64,000 bases of DNA from assembly GCF_000801105.2 (NCBI RefSeq), contig NC_079515.1, positions 34,247,407 to 34,311,406 of the forward strand, read 5' to 3'. Shown here in pieces: positions 30,007-45,383 of this stretch. Source of the DNA: Raphanus sativus. Lineage: Eukaryota > Streptophyta > Magnoliopsida > Brassicales > Brassicaceae. The position numbers were made by a program, and so were the translations under genes. Under the pieces are notes generated by a model that worked only from the letters and a program-made list of their open reading frames with translations, ran no database searches and was not told the DNA's origin. How positions within the stretch are numbered: the first letter of the stretch is position 1; the number at the start of each line of letters is the position of its first letter.

Positions 30007-30594
30007 TAAATCTCAAAAACTTCTGTTCAAATTCACTCTTTCGATAAGTGACCCTAATTTTGTTTATGGTTCTGACGTTGCCCGAATTAGTGTGTTGGGC
30101 CTTAATTGGGCCTTGGTATTGCTAGGAACTAGTTTGGTGAATTTGGATTGCTAAAATTAGCAGGCATGTTCAATCGAATTTTGGTTTGAATTCGGTTCAG
30201 TTTTCTCGAGTTCATTGTAACACATTGCAAACCCAGCTGATGGCTTCTTAAATTTTGGATTTTGGACACTCTAAGAATAAAGACGTTAAACCCAAGAAAC
30301 AGAACTGTGAAGGGAGTATTTGTTGGGATTGTAAAAGCCCATGTCCAACTCTATATTGACCATTAGTACGATATTGTCCACTTTAGGCCTTAATGATAAA
30401 CTCGCATAAATTTATTTTTTTGTTTCCATCCCAAAAGACCTCGTACTAATTAGAATTGAACTTTTCTTTATACATTAGACTTTTCTTTGTCTAATATCTA
30501 AAGTGGGACTTAGATTGCATCTCACAGTATTTGCATAGACAGCAAGCTTGCTGTTTTTATCATACATGGGACAGGAGACAGGAGACGAGAGGAC
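30007..30594. other. Intergenic region between mTERF and Nudix genes
   Basis: Promoter of the mTERF gene and 3' UTR of the Nudix gene, both minus strand. No further element seen. Confidence 0.4.
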
Positions 30595-32513
30595 TTAAGT
30601 GAAACAGAAACACTTGTGGAAAAGAGTTGTGAAGAGAGAGGTGGAGGCTTGGTCACACTTTCGGTTGAGGAGGTCGGCGTGGTCAATGCTGCAGTAAAGA
30701 TGGCTTTCCTTACCAGCTGAATTCTTAGTCAGGACAGTGGAGAAACCTGCGTACTTCTCCTTCTCCTTCGACCTCTTTAGGCAGATGTTAGCCATGAATC
30801 TGAACATCTCGTTCTTCTGGTTAAAAGGTTGGTTGACATATTCCTCTATTGGCATCCACTGAGAAACACAAAAACAAGAGAAATCTAGCTGATACAATTT
30901 CTGCAGATTCAGGTTTATCACGTCATGTAAGAGAATCACTACCTTTGCATCCAATATCTCAGAGTCTTGTTTCTTGATTTCAAAATTGCTTGCCTCCAAC
31001 TCACAGAGGGAAAATATACTTGATTTTCTTTCAAAGAATGATTGGTGTCTTTCCCTAGCGTGATACCAACAAAAAGATGATAATAAGATTAAACAGGTCC
31101 TAGAGGTACCTAATAAAGAAGGGTTGAATAGATCTTTCTGTTTTACCTGAAAGCCAAGACTTCCACAAATTTTGTCTTAATCTGAAGAAAAAGAGCAGAA
31201 CAAAACATGGATACTAGATTGCAATATCAATATGAAAATCCAAAACTCTAAAGCTAGGTACATACACCAGTTTCTTCTTCCACTTCCCTAACTGCTCCTG
31301 TCCAAATATCCTCACCCTGTGGGATTTAGATATTTCAGTTAGCTTAGGTCTCATAATAGAGGGAGATGCATAAGCATAAATATATCAAGGGCTTTGTGGA
31401 CTATATCTCTATACAAAGTTGAAGAAATAGGAGTGTATGGAAACATGCAAAGTTATCTTGGAGTTGGAAGAGTTTGTAATTAACACACTGGTTCTTTTTT
31501 TTTTTTTTGAAACAACACATTGGTTCTATATACAAAATTTAGTTCATTGAGATTCTTACAAAGATAACATTACACACACAAAAAAAACTGAGCCAAGATC
31601 CCATAAACTCACCTCTTGAATAAGACCGGTAGGAAGCTTCCACACTCCTGTCCCTTTGAAAGGACCACCAATCTCCTGAACCACAAGGACCTGCAAATGG
31701 AAAATTGTTGATCCAGGTTCAGTCAAATGTAAGTTTCAGCTCTTGTTGTACACCAAAGAAAGAATCGGCAATAATTAAAAGAAACATGATACAGCAAACC
31801 TAATATTATTCCAATGCTCCTGTCATCCATCCAACTGTATCCTATATTCTTATATGATCTAACACCAAAAATTCTAAGCAATTCGGCCCTTTTCAATACG
31901 TTAAGATTTAAACGTGATGGACAGGAGACATATAAAACCAAATAATATTAGTTACCTCTCTGCTCTTGTTTAGCACAAAAGCACCGATCCCAATACGATG
32001 AGAAGCATTGGCAGGAATAGTGCTAGGTGACTCTGAGATCCAAGATGTAAGAACCACGTACTCATTCTCCGCATGGTGGTATGTAAACCCTCTCTAACAA
32101 ATCACCAAAGCAGAACAAGAATCAATCCAAAAACAGAATTCACATTCACGAAACATAACATAAAGTCTTCTTACCTTTATTGCACTGTCAACAAGACTAG
32201 AAAGCTGACTAGATAGCTTTATCCAAATTCCTCTCTTCCCCTGCAAATCCATGTCCCAAAGTCAACAAGACTAAAAAAAAAGCTCACGAGGCAGCTTTTG
32301 AGATTCACTGGTGGACTACACTAAAAGAAATATTGGAAGGCTTTAGAGTCTTTAAGTGTCTTATAATACCTGAACCTTCCACGACTTAAGTGAAACATCG
32401 AGCTTTGCCTCAAAATCCTGAGCAGTCATGGGTTCCATTTCCATCAAGTTCACCACTATACCTCCGTAGTTGTCTTCTTTTCCATTAAAGATCTGATGAG
32501 CTCCACTGTCCAT
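30595..32513 (-). CDS. Nudix hydrolase of NUDT5/6/7 group, copy 1
   Basis: Hydrolyses nucleoside diphosphates linked to another moiety (NADH or ADP-ribose in characterised relatives), in the cytosol; relatives modulate defence and redox signalling. Eight exons, in gene order: 32370-32513, 32175-32240, 31956-32093, 31613-31690, 31266-31316, 31147-31181, 30943-31054, 30595-30858. They join to 295 residues. The Nudix box is split over exons 4 and 5: GLIQEGEDIWTGAVREVEEE followed by TG, with all catalytic Glu present. The upstream domain has SWISESPSTIPANASHRIG and the C-terminal part WMPIEEYVNQPFNQK. The start at 32513 is the first in-frame ATG. In Arabidopsis NUDT5 and NUDT6 (At2g04430/At2g04450) lie near IGPS and LACS8, as here. 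Which of the two it matches is not decided. Confidence 0.92.
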
Positions 32514-33380
32514 TACTGCAGTATCCAAGTAAAAGGCTCTCCCTGGGACATTTCGACCAAGAAAGTCAACGATCGAGAACGACTTGAGATTCCAAATTCA
32601 CATGATGCGAGTAAGAAGAGATGTGTAAGCAAGACATATACCTTCAGTTATCTGTGGGAACGGATGGAGGCAGCCAGAGTCAGAGGACGACTCAAAGAGT
32701 GACTTTGAAGAGTTTCCAAGTAAATGATAAAATCAGAGTTGCAAAAGTCTAAAGTTATCAAGCCCTTTTTTCAAAAAAAAGAAAAAAAACTTTAAAGTTT
32801 CAGAGTTATTTAATTATAGATGGTAGTCAGTGCTTATTCTTGTTGCAACTGTGAAAATGATTTCATAAGTGAAAATAAGAACACAATCCAAATCAATGTT
32901 AGCTTCCTCAGCATCAACAACCAAACAAGAACGGACTATCGTATTTATTATGTAATTATATTTAGATAAATTTTAATATTATTATAAAAATACTAAAACA
33001 CACAAAATATTATATATTAACATGTAATTTCAGAAAATATAAATCATTTTAAATTAATGCAATACAGAATAATTTACAATGATATATAATAGAACTATAG
33101 ATAAAATCTTGGTAGTTTGTATCAGAATGTACTTCACAACCTCACTCACTGAACATATTTAACGTTTTAAAAGTTCAATTTTTATCCACAAAATTAAGAT
33201 AAACATTTAAATATTTTAATATAATAAAATTAAAAAAAATTGACACATTTAATAATTTATTTCTCATCTAAATTTTTAAAAATCGTATAGTACATGTTAA
33301 AAGTTCTCCTCACGGACCATAAATTTACTACACATAAAACACACTTTAAATGAAATGATATATGTTGCGAGACACCGTCG
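32514..33380. other. Intergenic AT-rich region
   Basis: Nudix promoter followed by AT-rich sequence. No gene, RNA or clear repeat seen. Confidence 0.4.
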
Positions 33381-33989
33381 TCCTCCGCGAATTGGGTCGA
33401 AGCGTTTGATCTAGAGAGAAAAATCTGGCTTAGGTGGACGTGGCCGATGGCGTTGGTACCTAACGTGAGGTGTGAGTTCGTGACGTATGCTGTGGTGAAA
33501 CATGAGATTTACACTTTGAGTGAACGTGCATGGTGTCATGCTTACGATCCTAAAGGACGTAGACTAGAAACATGGGCCGGTGGGCATGAGTTGAGGAATT
33601 TGTGGCAAGCATCGTCTTGTGTGGTTGATGGTATGCTGTTCAACGTTGATCCTGGCCGTTCTCTCGGACATTTGATAATCGTGTTTGATCTGAAGAAGCA
33701 AGTTTGGAGACCTGTTAAAATTAAAGATGTGAATGGTTTGCCTCCTTGTCTCTATCAGTATGGTTACGAGTCTAAAATGGGTAATATTGGTGGGAACCTT
33801 GTGATTTTGGTCGGTAACCAGACCCAGTGGTGGGATTATGAGGGTGAGAAAAGTATATGGTGCGTGGAGATCGGTTTGAGAAGAAATCAAGGAGGTGAGA
33901 TTTGGGGGAAGGTCGAATCAGTCGAAGTTGTGTTTAAAACCACTGAGTCAACGCCCAGCATTGAGCTTTGTCGAACTGTTATCGTTTGA
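33381..33989 (+). pseudogene. F-box/kelch gene fragment without F-box, copy 1
   Basis: From the ATG at 33447 the frame gives 180 residues of kelch-repeat type (CHAYDPKGRRLETWAG, SSCVVDGMLFNVDPG, LIIVFDLKKQVWRP, GGNLVILVGNQTQWWDYE). The same frame is open upstream to about 33381 and still reads kelch-like sequence (SSSANWVEAFDLERKIWLRW) but has no start codon, and no F-box precedes it. Whole genes of this family have an F-box and about 350 residues, so this looks 5'-truncated. It could still give a 180-residue protein. Confidence 0.75.
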
Positions 33990-34432
33990 TGAGTACATGG
34001 GACCAATGGTTACTTAAAAGGTGCGTGTTATGTGTTCTTATGTTTAGAGAGACACCTTGAAGACTTAGTTAGACTTTTTTTCATGAACTTGCAGGGGAAG
34101 GATCATAAGAAGCAGAGTACCTAAGAGGCTGTTATCTGACGCCTCAAGAGTAACTTGTCCTTCGTGAAGCAGCTTTCATTTCATTTTTTTTAGTCGATTT
34201 CAACTGTAATTAAAGAGGGTATTACAGTTTAAGTAAATCTAGATTCAATTTAAATGGTGTTTTCAAAAGCTTCTTAAAAGTAATCTAAATTCAATTTATT
34301 TGGAAGTTTATGACAGATTCTGATACAATAGAGAAAACAAACAAGCCTTTGTAGTCTTTCTTCAATTCTCAAAACAAGATACAAAATGTACCAAGAAACA
34401 TAGTTGGAGATGTGAGCTCAGGGACATGGTTT
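33990..34432. other. Intergenic region downstream of kelch fragment
   Basis: Converging 3' flanks of the kelch fragment (plus strand) and IGPS (minus strand). Nothing further seen. Confidence 0.4.
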
Positions 34433-36786
34433 CTAAGTATGAGAAATGTTCTTGCCAAAGAGTCCAGCTATGCCTTTCTCAGGGTCGTTTTGCTTCACAA
34501 TGGACTCACCAACCAATACCTGCAAAAATTAGAATAAACTCACAAATCAGAGTATTTTCAATCATCTAATTTAAAAACTTGAAGAAGTTACACCAAGCAG
34601 CCTTTTGATAGATAGTTGTGAAAAGCTTACCGCTTTAACTCCAGCGGCTTGTACATAGGCAATATCATCAGGTGTAAACAAACCAGATTCACCAACCACC
34701 TTAAAAAAAACCCAAATAACACGACCATCATGATCAGAGAAACTTAGGAAGTTGTGAAAAGACCCTAATGGAAACAAGAACTACTTACAATCATGTCTTT
34801 CTCGCGGATTTGTCTACCATGCTCCCCTTCAAGAAGCTTCTTTGTATTACTAATGTCCACCTTAAATGTTTCTGAAACACACAAAAAAAACTTTAATTTG
34901 TAAACTTTCCACAACAAGAAACACCAAGAGATATCACAACTAGAGATATGTAACAAAAAATACTTCATTACCAAGACTTCGGTTATTGATGCCAACAAGC
35001 TCGATCCCTTCTATCCCAAGAACACGACCCATCTCTCTCTCATCGTGCACCTAATTGATAGCCAAGCGTATTTTAAGAGCCAAACTAAAAGTATTCTCAA
35101 CAATAATCAAAAGCAAGATAAAAAAAAGACCTCAACAAGGGTAGCCAAACCAAGCTTCTTGCAGAGCTTAAGCAAGTAGGTTATTTCCAGGTCAGTCAAT
35201 ATAGCAGCAATGAGCAAAACTGCGTCAGCACCTTTAGTCCGAGCATAGTAGATCTGCCATGGATCTACAATAAACTCTTTGCATAATAGGGGACACTGCA
35301 AGTAATATTCAAAAAGAAGCAAGGCTTACGAAAAAAAACAAAAAAATTGTCTTCATCATTATTAAAAACAACAAAAGAAGAGAAACGAGACTTTGGTAAG
35401 AGAATAATAATACCTTCACACCAGCGCTTCTTATTGCTTCCAAGTTTTCAAAACCTCCCTGTCGAACCAAACCAAGACAAATGTTTAGAAAAAAATACAT
35501 TGCAAATGTGTGTAAGATGTCTGCAGGTGAGTGAATACACAACAAGTGAAACCTTGAAATATTTTTGGTCAGTCAAAACACTGAGACATGCAGCACCGCC
35601 TCTTTCATAAGCTTGAGCAATCTCGACCTGTCAGCAACACAAGAAGAGGAATCATGAAAGACCATTCAGGTAAGAACAACAGTGAATCATATTGGGGAAC
35701 CATTCAAAAGAAAAAAAATGTTAATTCAAACTGCAAAATGAGAAACACAACAATTCTACTTAAACCTTTACTAGCTTAGTCAGAGTCCTGATAACTATAT
35801 TCTAGAAGACGATCTTTAACATTTTACAGAAATGGAATAGAAAATAAGAATCAACAATACCGGGTCAAAATTCTCTTTCAGGATTCCTCTACTAGGAGAA
35901 GCCTTCTTAACCTCAGCGATCAAAGCAGGGAAGCCAGTCCTTTGATGAGCCATCCTAAGCGCACCCACAAAATCCCTAGTGGGAGGAGCATTCTCTACAG
36001 CTTTCTTTAACGCCTCAAGTGGGTTCACTTCCTTCATCTGAAAAAAAAAGACAATCACCATTAACAACAACAAACTCATATAGCCTTGAAGAAGCAAAAA
36101 AAAAGAGGGGGTTGTAGAAGAAGAAAACTCTTTTACCCTGGAAACTTCTTGGTCTTTGTACCAAGTAATCTCCTCCAAGATGTTAGTGGGAGAATCAGCA
36201 TTATGCAATCTTAGCTCAAAGGGTCCAGAATATCCCAGTGGAGCCTTGCTTGGTGGTTTTCTCCTGATCCTGATACCTTGGCTAATAGCTAATTCATTCT
36301 GATACATGTCTACTTCCCATTCCTTGATTCTTAGATCATTCTCTACTGATGAAGAAGAAGAAGAAGAAGCAACACCTAAGCTCTGCTTTCAGAAAGAAGA
36401 AAAAAAAAAGGCAAATACTTTCAGCAACAGATTAATATAATTAGATAAGAATAACCCCCAAATTGGTTTCAGCTAGGGTTTATAAATCGACCACAGACAA
36501 TCAAAACGAAAGGCTCGACCTTTGTTAATGGGTTTTCTTTTCTTAGAATCAAAAGAGACAGAAGAAACAATAAAGTTTAATCACAAAGGAGAAGAAAACG
36601 GTGCTGTACCTGTTGAGCCCGGATCGTGAACTGCGACGGAGTTTTGGAACTGATCCTTGTGTCCATGGCAAAACCTGAGACTGGACGTCTGATGGAGACA
36701 GAACCGATACACCGATGGAGAGAAGGTGAGACCAGTCTAACCGGAAGTCTCTGTCCAGCACTTTGAACCGGAACTAGTGCTTCCAT
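34433..36786 (-). CDS. IGPS: Indole-3-glycerol phosphate synthase, plastid, copy 1
   Basis: Converts CdRP to indole-3-glycerol phosphate with loss of CO2 and water, the penultimate step of tryptophan synthesis and source of indole for auxin and glucosinolates. Ten exons, in gene order: 36610-36786, 36137-36382, 35861-36037, 35553-35627, 35414-35458, 35131-35295, 34972-35050, 34789-34871, 34631-34699, 34433-34519. They join to 400 residues. Residues 1 to about 60 look like a plastid transit peptide (Ser/Arg rich). The TIM barrel shows [58 protein letters not shown] and [14 protein letters not shown] Ser run from an AGA/TCT microsatellite follows the transit peptide. The upstream ATG at 36840 is in frame but is not used in relatives as I recall. 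Matches At2g04400. Confidence 0.95.
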
Positions 36787-37339
36787 TGCCGGGGAATATG
36801 AAATGCTTTGATGATTCTGGGGTCGGAGGATCAAACCCAACTATAGTACAGTTTTATTATTATGAAAATATTTGGCAGTTGGGTGATTACCACGTGGTTT
36901 AAATATAAAACCAACGTGAGACTGAGATGGTTGGTGAAAAAAACTCAACGCATCGATATCAGTCCAACATTTTATGCCAGTATGCATCCTTGTACATTTT
37001 GTTGCATAGTTTGACCCAAAAGATGTAGGTAACATTTTTATGCTATTATAGCCTTCTTCGTATCTTCTCCTCTCGTGGCGACCGTCAATGCTCACTATCA
37101 CAATCCGATGGATGATTGATTACCACTTCATCTCCTTGCATATCTTTAGGTGGATTTACTTTTTCGATTCATGATCACTGATTTTACTCTCTTGTGTTTC
37201 TCTGTTCTTAACGAGTTGGAGTGAGAAACCAAAAGAGGGAGAAAAACCCCCTTATGATCAAACTTTATTAATGTAAAGTAAAGCCGAAAAACACAAACAA
37301 ATATGAAGTTTTGTTACAAGTGTTATATATATAAAGACT
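36787..37339. other. Intergenic region between IGPS and LACS8
   Basis: IGPS promoter and LACS8 3' flank, both minus strand. No other element. Confidence 0.4.
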
Positions 37340-40461
<3,122 letters not shown>

Positions 40462-41186
40462 AACCACCTGGTAGATCTGATTGATTGATTGATCGGTAAA
40501 AAAAAAAGTCGAAATCGGCAGATCGCAAAAGTAAAAAACGAGGATCCAAATGATGATGAGGTTAAGGAATCGAGAAGAATCGGTGATTACCTCAGTGAAG
40601 AAGAATCGAATTGATCGGAGGTTTCTTGAGGATTTTCCTTTCGAATCGGATTGGAGAGAAAGTGTGTAATCAAAGCAAAGCTCTGTGGTGGTGGTGGACT
40701 TCGTCTTTTTTTTTTTTTTGGCTCGAGAAGCCGTCGTGGTTTTAGGAATCAAACCAATCGCGTGTACGGAGATAGACACGTGTCAGCCGGCGGATGGAAG
40801 AGAAATAGTAATCGGTGAATGGAGGGACACGTGTCATTCAATGGCACCTGCAGCATAAGTCAACAAGACTTTCGTTGCGCCACGACACTAATGAAGCTGA
40901 GATTCTCTGATTCTCCAGTTTTGGAATTGGAACCGGATACATCTGAAAACGAGTATTTTTTTTTTTTTCCCAAATTGAAATTATATAAATGGTCCAAGGT
41001 CCAAAAGGTAAAAGGCCGAAGCCCACCAACCAAACAGACTTACAGACAAAAACCCAAATCACAAAGGAATGGGCCTGCCTTACAAAGTAAAAGAATGGGT
41101 CACAGCCCAAATCACAAAAAATCACTCCACCGACACATCGGGGACTCAAACCACGTGTCACGCTCCGCACCCGCCCGGACGCACGT

Positions 41187-42328
41187 TGATATTCGTGTTC
41201 ACGCACACCAATTAACCTAATGTGCACACTACCACAATCGAATGGTATGTCGATGTAGCACTTTAGGATCGAATCCACAGAGACCAACTCTTACACTTTA
41301 TTTCTATTGGATCAATACTAGCTAAAACAAATATGGGGTTTTGTTTTGAGGGTAACGTGCAAAGCAAGTAAAATAATATAAATGAGAATTCAATTCAAAG
41401 AGAAGCCAGCCTAGGGTTACTTCATCGGGTGTTAATACTTGTGAGCTAAACAATTATTCAAGTGCTAATAAGAACAGTCTAGAACTCGGATCATTCAAGT
41501 AGAACAGTCCAATGTCGTGGTACTGCTCCCTATGCTAATCGATCTCACCGTCTAACTGTCGTTGAGGTGAGAAGCGACAACAGCAATAGAGATCAAGTCC
41601 GATAGGTTCACAGAACACCCTAATATCTACTTTCGCTGATTAGGGATGCAATGCTCATTCAAAACAGATCTAGCAACCTAAGCACTTTTGATGATCAGAT
41701 TAAACCTATGATCTAACATTAAGCGGCCAGTTTAATGCAAGCAGTAAGAATGGTTATGAATGAAGACAATCGAGTGATTCACTTATCTATGTTTAGCTCA
41801 CGAAATCAACACTCTAGAACCCTAGACAAGCTAGCCGACTACTCAGCTATGAACAGAGAAAACACAGAGTTCATAGATGAATAATACTGCATAAATATAA
41901 CAGAAACAAAGAGAGGGTTCAGGATGATCTTCTCAAGACTGTAGAGATCCTTCTCCCTTTACAAATAAGTAAATCCCAACAATGGAGTCTTAGGTCTGTT
42001 AAGTTATATCAAAAGCCACAGGCGGCCAGAGAGAAAAAGAGGATAATTAGGGCAAATCCCGAGATGTTGTATTTTCCTTATTCGTCGGGAACAACCGCGG
42101 GATCACTCCGTCTGCTTGTTCCGCTTGATCGGGAACAGTCATCAGACTGTTCTGCGTGAAAATCACCAAACTGCACTGTTTTCTGCTTCTTTTGTTCCAG
42201 CAGGTCCATCTCCCATCCAGTGCAACTCCAGACCTGTAATGACTCGAAAAGGACTAGAAAGACTCGATAAAGACTTGAAAACCAATTAGAAAACATATAT
42301 ACAATGATGTATAAAACACCATATATCA
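41187..42328 (-). repeat. 3' LTR of the gag-protease element
   Basis: 1,142 bp, starting TGATAT and ending ATATCA on the plus strand. By eye it differs from the other LTR at about nine bases and three indels. The largest indel is about 47 bp present only in the right LTR. Confidence 0.95.
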
Positions 42329-42330
42329 AT

Positions 42331-42338
42331 TCCCCCAG
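42331..42338 (-). other. Polypurine tract of LTR element
   Basis: On the minus strand the sequence abutting the 3' LTR is TCTGGGGGAATT, a short G-rich purine run of Athila/Tat type, primer for second-strand synthesis. Confidence 0.75.
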
Positions 42339-44059
42339 ACTTAGATCCTTGTTTGTCATCGAACAAGACCAAGTATCAAGAACAGGGAGAAAGGTTTGAA
42401 AGTGTGGGAACTCTCCTATTCTCAGCAACCATACCTTAACCACGAATCTTTGAACCATACAAGCAGTAAACTAGGACAACACACCCTTACCAGAACCCCA
42501 CTGACTGCTGTTCAAAAATCGGCTCCATACTCTACATTTCAAACCTGAAAAAGCAACACTATCGAGACAGAACTCCCTACATTCATTTAAGAGCAGCGTG
42601 AGCTTCTCATCACATGCACTATTCAGGGTAGACGGGCTAGGTGTGGAACAGGCTAATTTTATGGTGGAGCTAAAGAGTGTTTAGGGGATACCAACTTTTC
42701 GTAGTGGATGCAGGATATCGCGCAAAATAGTCGTGAGAGGACGGCTCCATTGATGTCCACAGCCCCTTACTCGTTTTGCTATCTCAGGAGCTGCTATCTC
42801 AAGAGCGACTGTTCTTTTCGTTTGGGAACAATCATCAGACTGCTCCGCTCATCTGTCTGCTCCTCATCCCTTCATATTGATACCTACTCTTCTGCTCGAC
42901 CTTCCCAATGGCTCGTGTATCCTGAATTCTTCTCCTTCTCCATCACCATATGCTAAATAAAATGAAAGATTTTTTTTTTTTTTTTTTTAAGATGGTGGGG
43001 TGACGAAGAAGGAGGTAACATGTGATGTTTGGATTGCCACTGGTGGTTCTTCTGGTTCAAATCATTCTGGTTCTCCACCCATGTTCTTGCACAGCTCATT
43101 GGTTATGGAGCGGTTGCTCCCTTAATCTGCTTGTTCTCCTTTTGACTGAATCTGCGCAGCAGTAACGAGTAAGAGGCTGCGTCGATCCTTTCCTCTCCGA
43201 CCTTTTTGCACATATCTGCACATATAACACTGAAAAACAAATGCAGGAAGGTGGAATAAAGGCTAAGGTTCAGGGTGGGAACTAGCTAAAGATGAGCTAG
43301 CCACTCAGGAACATCAAGATGGATAGAAAGAATAAGAAGTCCTGAGTGTAGTTCTTGTTTCCCTGATCTAGTGCCCATAACAAGAAGAATTTCAGTCAAG
43401 ATTAGGTTCAAGTTATTTGGAGTTAAGTCTACCCAGTGTAACCTGATCGGCTGAGAACTTCTGGAGAATCAAGTGAGATATGTCAGGGTGTTCCGGGTCC
43501 ACATGTGTGTCTTTCGCCACTGCTAAGGTCACTGAATAAGATAACTAAAGCACGAGGTGGTTAGTGATCAACACGGAATAAGGTCCTAATTCCCACAAAA
43601 TTTTGACTGACTCGATCCTAAACACTGACTCAAACTGACTCAAGAGAAAAACAAAAGAAAGAAACGAGTTAGTAAACGACGAATACCCTCCCCCAGACTT
43701 ACTTCACAACGTCTCGGTGTGAAAATAAATCAGAGAGAAGGTGAAAACAAGAATATACAAAAAATTTTTTTGGTCGAGATACTTACCTGGAGCGGGTGCT
43801 CCGAAAAATTCTGGGTGTTCTGTCGCCAGATTTTCACCTGGGCGGTTGTTCTCGGCTCCTGCAGAACAGAGAGCTCCGTTTCTGCAACCCAGAATTTTTC
43901 GAAGTATCTCGAATTTTTCTGCTTTTTTGACCTGAAACTCAATAAACTAAAACGAAAATAAGCAAACAAAAACAAAACCAAGTTATATTTACACTTACCA
44001 GTGGGTTGCCTCCCCCCAAGCGCTTGGTTAAAGTCATTAGCTTGACTTGGTGACAGGGA

Positions 44060-44998
44060 TCAGTCGGGTTGAGCATGAGGGCTTGTTCCAAAACAAGCTC
44101 CACAATCTGACATGTTCAGCTTCAAAACTTTGCTCAACAACCCTTTCACAGCAGCTTCTCCTTTCTCTTTCAGCTCATCAATGAGAATAACTCTGACCTT
44201 GGAGAAAGGTTTAGAGGTATCCTTACACTTTACCTCATATTCAATGGATTTCTCATCACACATGCAAGGTATCAAAGTCATGGTAAGATCTCTCCTGGCC
44301 CTTTTCTTCTGGACTTTTACATTCACCTTAGCATTCCGACTGAGTGTATGGGTATCAGTGTGAGGATCTCCATCCTGGACTTCCTTGATCTCACTGTTTT
44401 TACCAAGCTCCTTCCTTGGAACAACCTTCAGCTTTTTTCCACTGAACACTGAGATGCAAGAGGAGTGTAGTTTCTGGAATCTGGTGGGAACAGCCTGATG
44501 GAAGACATTCTTGTTGATGTGGGAGAAGGAGACTCTCTTATTAGGCATATCAACGATTGCTCCCACTGTAGCCATAAATGTCCTTCCTAAGATCAAAGGC
44601 ATCTCATGATCCTTGTTCATCTCAACAACCTGAAATTCAGTATGGAGAACACAGTCCCCAACTTGGACATGAAGGTTGCGAATAGTGCCATAAGGAACTG
44701 CTCTGGAAGAATTTGCAAAAGTCAGAGTCACCTTAGAAGGCTCAACATCAGCAATGCCTAACTTGTCTACAATCGCCATTGAGACAAGATTCACACAAGA
44801 TCCAGAGTCACAAAGAGCTTCCTCAAATTCTTCTCCAGCAATGGAACATGGAAAAGCAAATTTTCCAGGGTCATCAACCTTAGGCAACACCTTCAGGTGT
44901 CTAGGTGGAATCGGATAGGGAACCTTAGGAACATAGACTCGCACTGGTGGAATATCAGCAGATCTGTTAGGAGCGGGAGCAGTCGCGGGAGAAGTCAC
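44060..44998 (-). CDS. Retrotransposon aspartic protease (retropepsin) region
   Basis: A 312-residue frame in the LTR element. It begins with a Pro-rich linker. A retropepsin-like domain follows, with the active-site CDSGSCVNLVS (about residues 62-72), the flap region and the second-strand signature MPLILGRTFMATVGAIVDM. In relatives this domain lies between gag and reverse transcriptase. Here the frame ends after a Lys-rich stretch and a C-terminal segment, with no reverse transcriptase following. It lies in a different frame from the preceding gag piece. Confidence 0.88.
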   Translation of the reverse strand: MTSPATAPAPNRSADIPPVRVYVPKVPYPIPPRHLKVLPKVDDPGKFAFPCSIAGEEFEEALCDSGSCVNLVSMAIVDKLGIADVEPSKVTLTFANSSRAVPYGTIRNLHVQVGDCVLHTEFQVVEMNKDHEMPLILGRTFMATVGAIVDMPNKRVSFSHINKNVFHQAVPTRFQKLHSSCISVFSGKKLKVVPRKELGKNSEIKEVQDGDPHTDTHTLSRNAKVNVKVQKKRARRDLTMTLIPCMCDEKSIEYEVKCKDTSKPFSKVRVILIDELKEKGEAAVKGLLSKVLKLNMSDCGACFGTSPHAQPD

Positions 44999-45339
44999 TC
45001 TAGAGCTAGCAGATTGCTCTGTTCTGCGCCCAGAACAGTCTCAGCGAACAGTTGTTCAGCTTGTTTTTCCTCAGATTTCTCACGTCTCTGCTCGGTTGCA
45101 TTACAGTGCTCAACCCTAGGATTCATCACACTTTTTCCACGAATGATCTCTTGTTGTCTTTTAACAGTTTCAGCAGTTTGACCAAGTTGAACATCAATCT
45201 TCTTTATGTGGTTGCTCACAGTATCATATTTTGAATTCAACTCGGTGAACATGCTGTCCATCCTGGTGTTGATGTCTGTGGTAACCTGATTCAGTGCCTT
45301 GACCTGAAGTTGCTGGCTCTGGAGCATCTGCTGCATCAT
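44995..45339 (-). pseudogene. Gag C-terminal fragment, frame-shifted
   Basis: A 114-codon frame of coiled-coil character (MLQSQQLQVKALNQ... KKIDVQLGQTAETV) between gag and protease. It is the C-terminal part of gag of Athila-like elements. It is out of frame with both neighbours, so the original gag-protease frame is broken at both ends. Confidence 0.7.
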
Positions 45340-45383
45340 AATGTTCAGATTTTTCAGATCGTCTGGCGGACTGTTCCCTGCAG

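Larger units (their letters stand above)
28402..36065. repeat. Large near-identical duplicated segment, copy 1
   Basis: Matches 56336-64000 with an offset of 27,934-27,936 bases. By eye only a handful of substitutions and small indels are present. It includes the mTERF, Nudix, kelch-fragment and IGPS genes. The match begins exactly at the first base after the N gap in the second copy. Confidence 0.95.

Noticed and set aside
40937..41220. Plus-strand frame extending from LACS8 promoter as a gene
   Set aside because: It crosses the retroposon 3' end and the LTR boundary. Chance frame.
42078..42458. 126-codon frame in the LTR (also at 47485-47694)
   Set aside because: It lies mostly in LTR sequence, has no protein signature and is cut by the indel differences of the two LTRs.
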